13,295 bases of DNA from DATNBT01 sp964579765 (GTDB lineage Bacteria; Acidobacteriota; Vicinamibacteria; Vicinamibacterales; CAVVIG01), in NCBI GenBank assembly GCA_964579765.1, contig CAZOIK010000417.1, positions 1-13,295 on the forward strand, written 5' to 3'. A program made the position numbers and the translations under genes. The notes under the pieces were generated by a model, which saw nothing but the letters and a program-made list of their open reading frames with translations, made no database searches and was not told where the DNA came from. Position 1 is the stretch's first letter. Every line of letters starts with the position of its first letter. Of the stretch, positions 12,093 through 13,295 are shown piece after piece.

Positions 12093-12540
12093 CAGATCGA
12101 CCAGGCCGCATGATAAGCCGGCAGCGAGCGCGCGCGCCGGCGGTCTCGTTCATGCGATGCGTTTCTACCTGGTCTGCGTGTAACTCTTGCATCCTTGCTC
12201 GCGTCGGCGGCCAAGCTCGACTGCAAACTGCGCCGCGTTCTGCACGCCCGCCTGACAGCGCTCGGGCACACGGCTTGCTCAGTGCTCGTCGACTCCAGTA
12301 GTACGCGCACGAGCGCCCCCACGACCGTCAGCGCGCGGCCACGTCTGCATCGACGAGCGGCGCCGATGTGCTCGCACCGGTGCGGTGGAATCGAGAGCGA
12401 TCGATGCCTGCCGCCGCGCCGCAGCCGCGCGTGATCGCGATCCACGAAGCATATGGACAGTATCTGAGCGTCTACATCGACGCGCTGCAGCGGCAGACAA
12501 GGAAGACGCGGCAACATAAACACATCTCAGATCACAGTGC
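12093..12540. other. No convincing gene (448 bases)
   Basis: Several open frames overlap here on both strands, but all are Arg-rich or lack a ribosome-binding site. Two short stretches look slightly protein-like on the plus strand: DCKLRRVLHARLTALGHTAC (about 12210-12275) and EAYGQYLSVYIDALQRQTRK (about 12446-12510). They are in different frames, so they may be remnants of decayed genes. Confidence 0.5.
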
Positions 12541-12627
12541 TATGCACGTCGGTGTGCATGTGTAGTCATATGTGTATGAGAGATGTGCGCGCATCTCAAG
12601 GCGGTCTCACGCGAGACCGCCATTTTT
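12541..12627 (+). ncRNA. Possible small RNA: three hairpins ending in a terminator
   Basis: Three consecutive hairpins are visible: ATGCAC with GTGCAT (12542-12559), GAGATG with CATCTC (12579-12596), and the terminator stem at 12600-12621 followed by TTTTT. No gene ends nearby on the plus strand, so the terminator has no evident coding client. No clear promoter could be assigned. Candidate only. Confidence 0.4.
12600..12627 (+). terminator. Strong intrinsic terminator
   Basis: A perfect 9-base stem GGCGGTCTC (12600-12608) with GAGACCGCC (12613-12621), loop ACGC, then A and five T (12623-12627). This is the clearest Rho-independent terminator in the window. Confidence 0.85.
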
Positions 12628-12672
12628 ACGTACGGTGATCCGCGGATCGTCGTCGGCGCGACGACCAGATTT

Positions 12673-12727
12673 GTGACGCGGCGCACGAGAAGCGTGGCGC
12701 GTCACGCGCGATCGACGATCGCGCGTG
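12673..12727. repeat. Overlapping inverted repeats in an intergenic region
   Basis: CACGCGCGATC (12703-12713) and GATCGCGCGTG (12717-12727) form a perfect 11-base inverted repeat with spacer GAC. GTGACGCG (12673-12680) and CGCGTCAC (12698-12705) form an 8-base inverted repeat overlapping it by three bases, so the two structures are mutually exclusive. A 12-base palindrome GATCCGCGGATC also lies just upstream near 12640. The gap from 12628 to 12923 contains no gene I can support. Confidence 0.7.
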
Positions 12728-12923
12728 CGCGAACGCGCCGCGATTGTCCGCGCGCGCGTCCACATGAGATCGGGTGGGCTGATGTTTGCACTCAGATCGC
12801 CGAACCACCCAACCACGTTCGTGACAGTGACTGCGTCGAGCTCCTGCCGCAGCACGTGTGTGAGGCCTGCCTCTCTCCGCGTCTGACGGCGTGCGCGTTC
12901 GGCGACCTACAACTGGAGGAATG

Positions 12924-13295
12924 ATGCGACGGATGATGTGGAGGACGCGCTGGGGCGCGTGCGGCGTGCTGTTGCTTGCGGTGCTGGCCATGTCGGGACG
13001 GCCGGTGCTGGCGGCTGCGCTCTCGCCATATTCGGGCAATCCCGTGTCGATCCCGGGCACGGTGCAGGCAGAGAACTTCGACAACGGCGGCGAGGGGATC
13101 GGGTATCACGACTCGACGAGAGGAAACAGCGGCGGCGCGTACCGCAGTACGAACGTCGATCTCGAGCCGGCGAGCGGCGGCGGCTACGACGTCGGCTGGA
13201 TCGCCGCGGGCGAGTGGCTGAACTACACGATCACCGTGGACACGGCGGGGACCTACGCCGTCCAGGTGCGCGTCGCGTCGCCGAACGGCGCGAGC
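12924..13295 (+). CDS. Secreted CBM6-containing protein, 3' end outside window
   Basis: The first 124 codons of a secreted protein. A signal peptide with a basic start (MRRMMWRTRWG) and a hydrophobic core (VLLLAVLAMSGRPVLA) is followed by a family 6 carbohydrate-binding module: VSIPGTVQAENFDNGGEGIG, then YHDSTRGNSGGAYRSTNVDL, then GGYDVGWIAAGEWLNYTITV. CBM6 modules bind beta-glucans, xylan or related polymers and are usually joined to a glycoside hydrolase or other extracellular catalytic domain, which would lie beyond the window. GGAGG at 12915-12919 favours ATG 12924; ATG 12921 is too close, and ATG 12933 or 12936 are possible. No stop codon within the window. Confidence 0.9.
   Translation, partial: MRRMMWRTRWGACGVLLLAVLAMSGRPVLAAALSPYSGNPVSIPGTVQAENFDNGGEGIGYHDSTRGNSGGAYRSTNVDLEPASGGGYDVGWIAAGEWLNYTITVDTAGTYAVQVRVASPNGAS

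Noticed and set aside
12195..12434. Possible small gene with a BON-like or metal-binding domain
   Set aside because: The stretch LRRVLHARLTALGHTAC looks protein-like, but there is no ribosome-binding site and the rest of the frame has no recognisable pattern.
11663..12523. A 286-codon minus-strand frame across the MerR remnant
   Set aside because: It contains only the C-terminal MerR helix in frame; the remaining sequence is Arg-rich and without motifs, so it is not a single intact gene.
1..13295. CRISPR array
   Set aside because: No regularly spaced direct repeats of 20-40 bases were seen; the only tandem repeats are the 7-base and 8-base arrays.

Overview
This is a GC-rich bacterial chromosomal window with tightly packed genes and frequent GTG or TTG starts. 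The dnaX-ybaB-recR cluster, a Crp/Fnr regulator of a type I associate with soil Acidobacteriota, a DUF7662 protein and short CCAGTC-type and AAATCCTG-type repeats suggest an acidobacterium, perhaps of the Vicinamibacterales. That placement is inference; no rRNA or marker comparison was possible.

Layout. Positions 2-3220 (+) hold conserved housekeeping genes: dnaX (5' end missing), ybaB, recR and a DUF4203-like membrane protein. A tRNA-Asn(GTT) follows at 3268. From about 5390 down to 3301 (-) runs a string of mostly very small unrecognised genes, many linked by 4-base ATGA overlaps, whose last frame ends antisense inside the tRNA. This looks like an accessory block placed at the 3' end of a tRNA gene.

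Positions 5500-7000 hold three copies of a roughly 48-base structured 5' leader, each just downstream of a TATACT -10 box and upstream of a gene in the same orientation. The genes are a small zinc-ribbon protein (+), an HU-family DNA-binding protein (-), and a frameshifted zinc-ribbon relative that lies just ahead of a cold-shock protein (-). Base pairing is conserved with compensatory changes. This repeated leader is the most interesting object in the window.

Positions 7094-10346 hold a degenerate-looking receiver protein (-), then a Crp/Fnr regulator, a radical SAM enzyme and a DUF7662 protein (+), the last two overlapping by ATGA. A histidine-kinase scrap (10425-10607) abuts a minus-strand operon: desulforedoxin-like protein, c-type cytochrome lipoprotein and ferritin-like diiron protein. 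Upstream of that operon is a broken MerR-type regulator, followed by a stretch with no convincing gene, a run of hairpins ending in a strong terminator, dense inverted repeats, and the 5' end of a secreted CBM6 protein that runs off the window.
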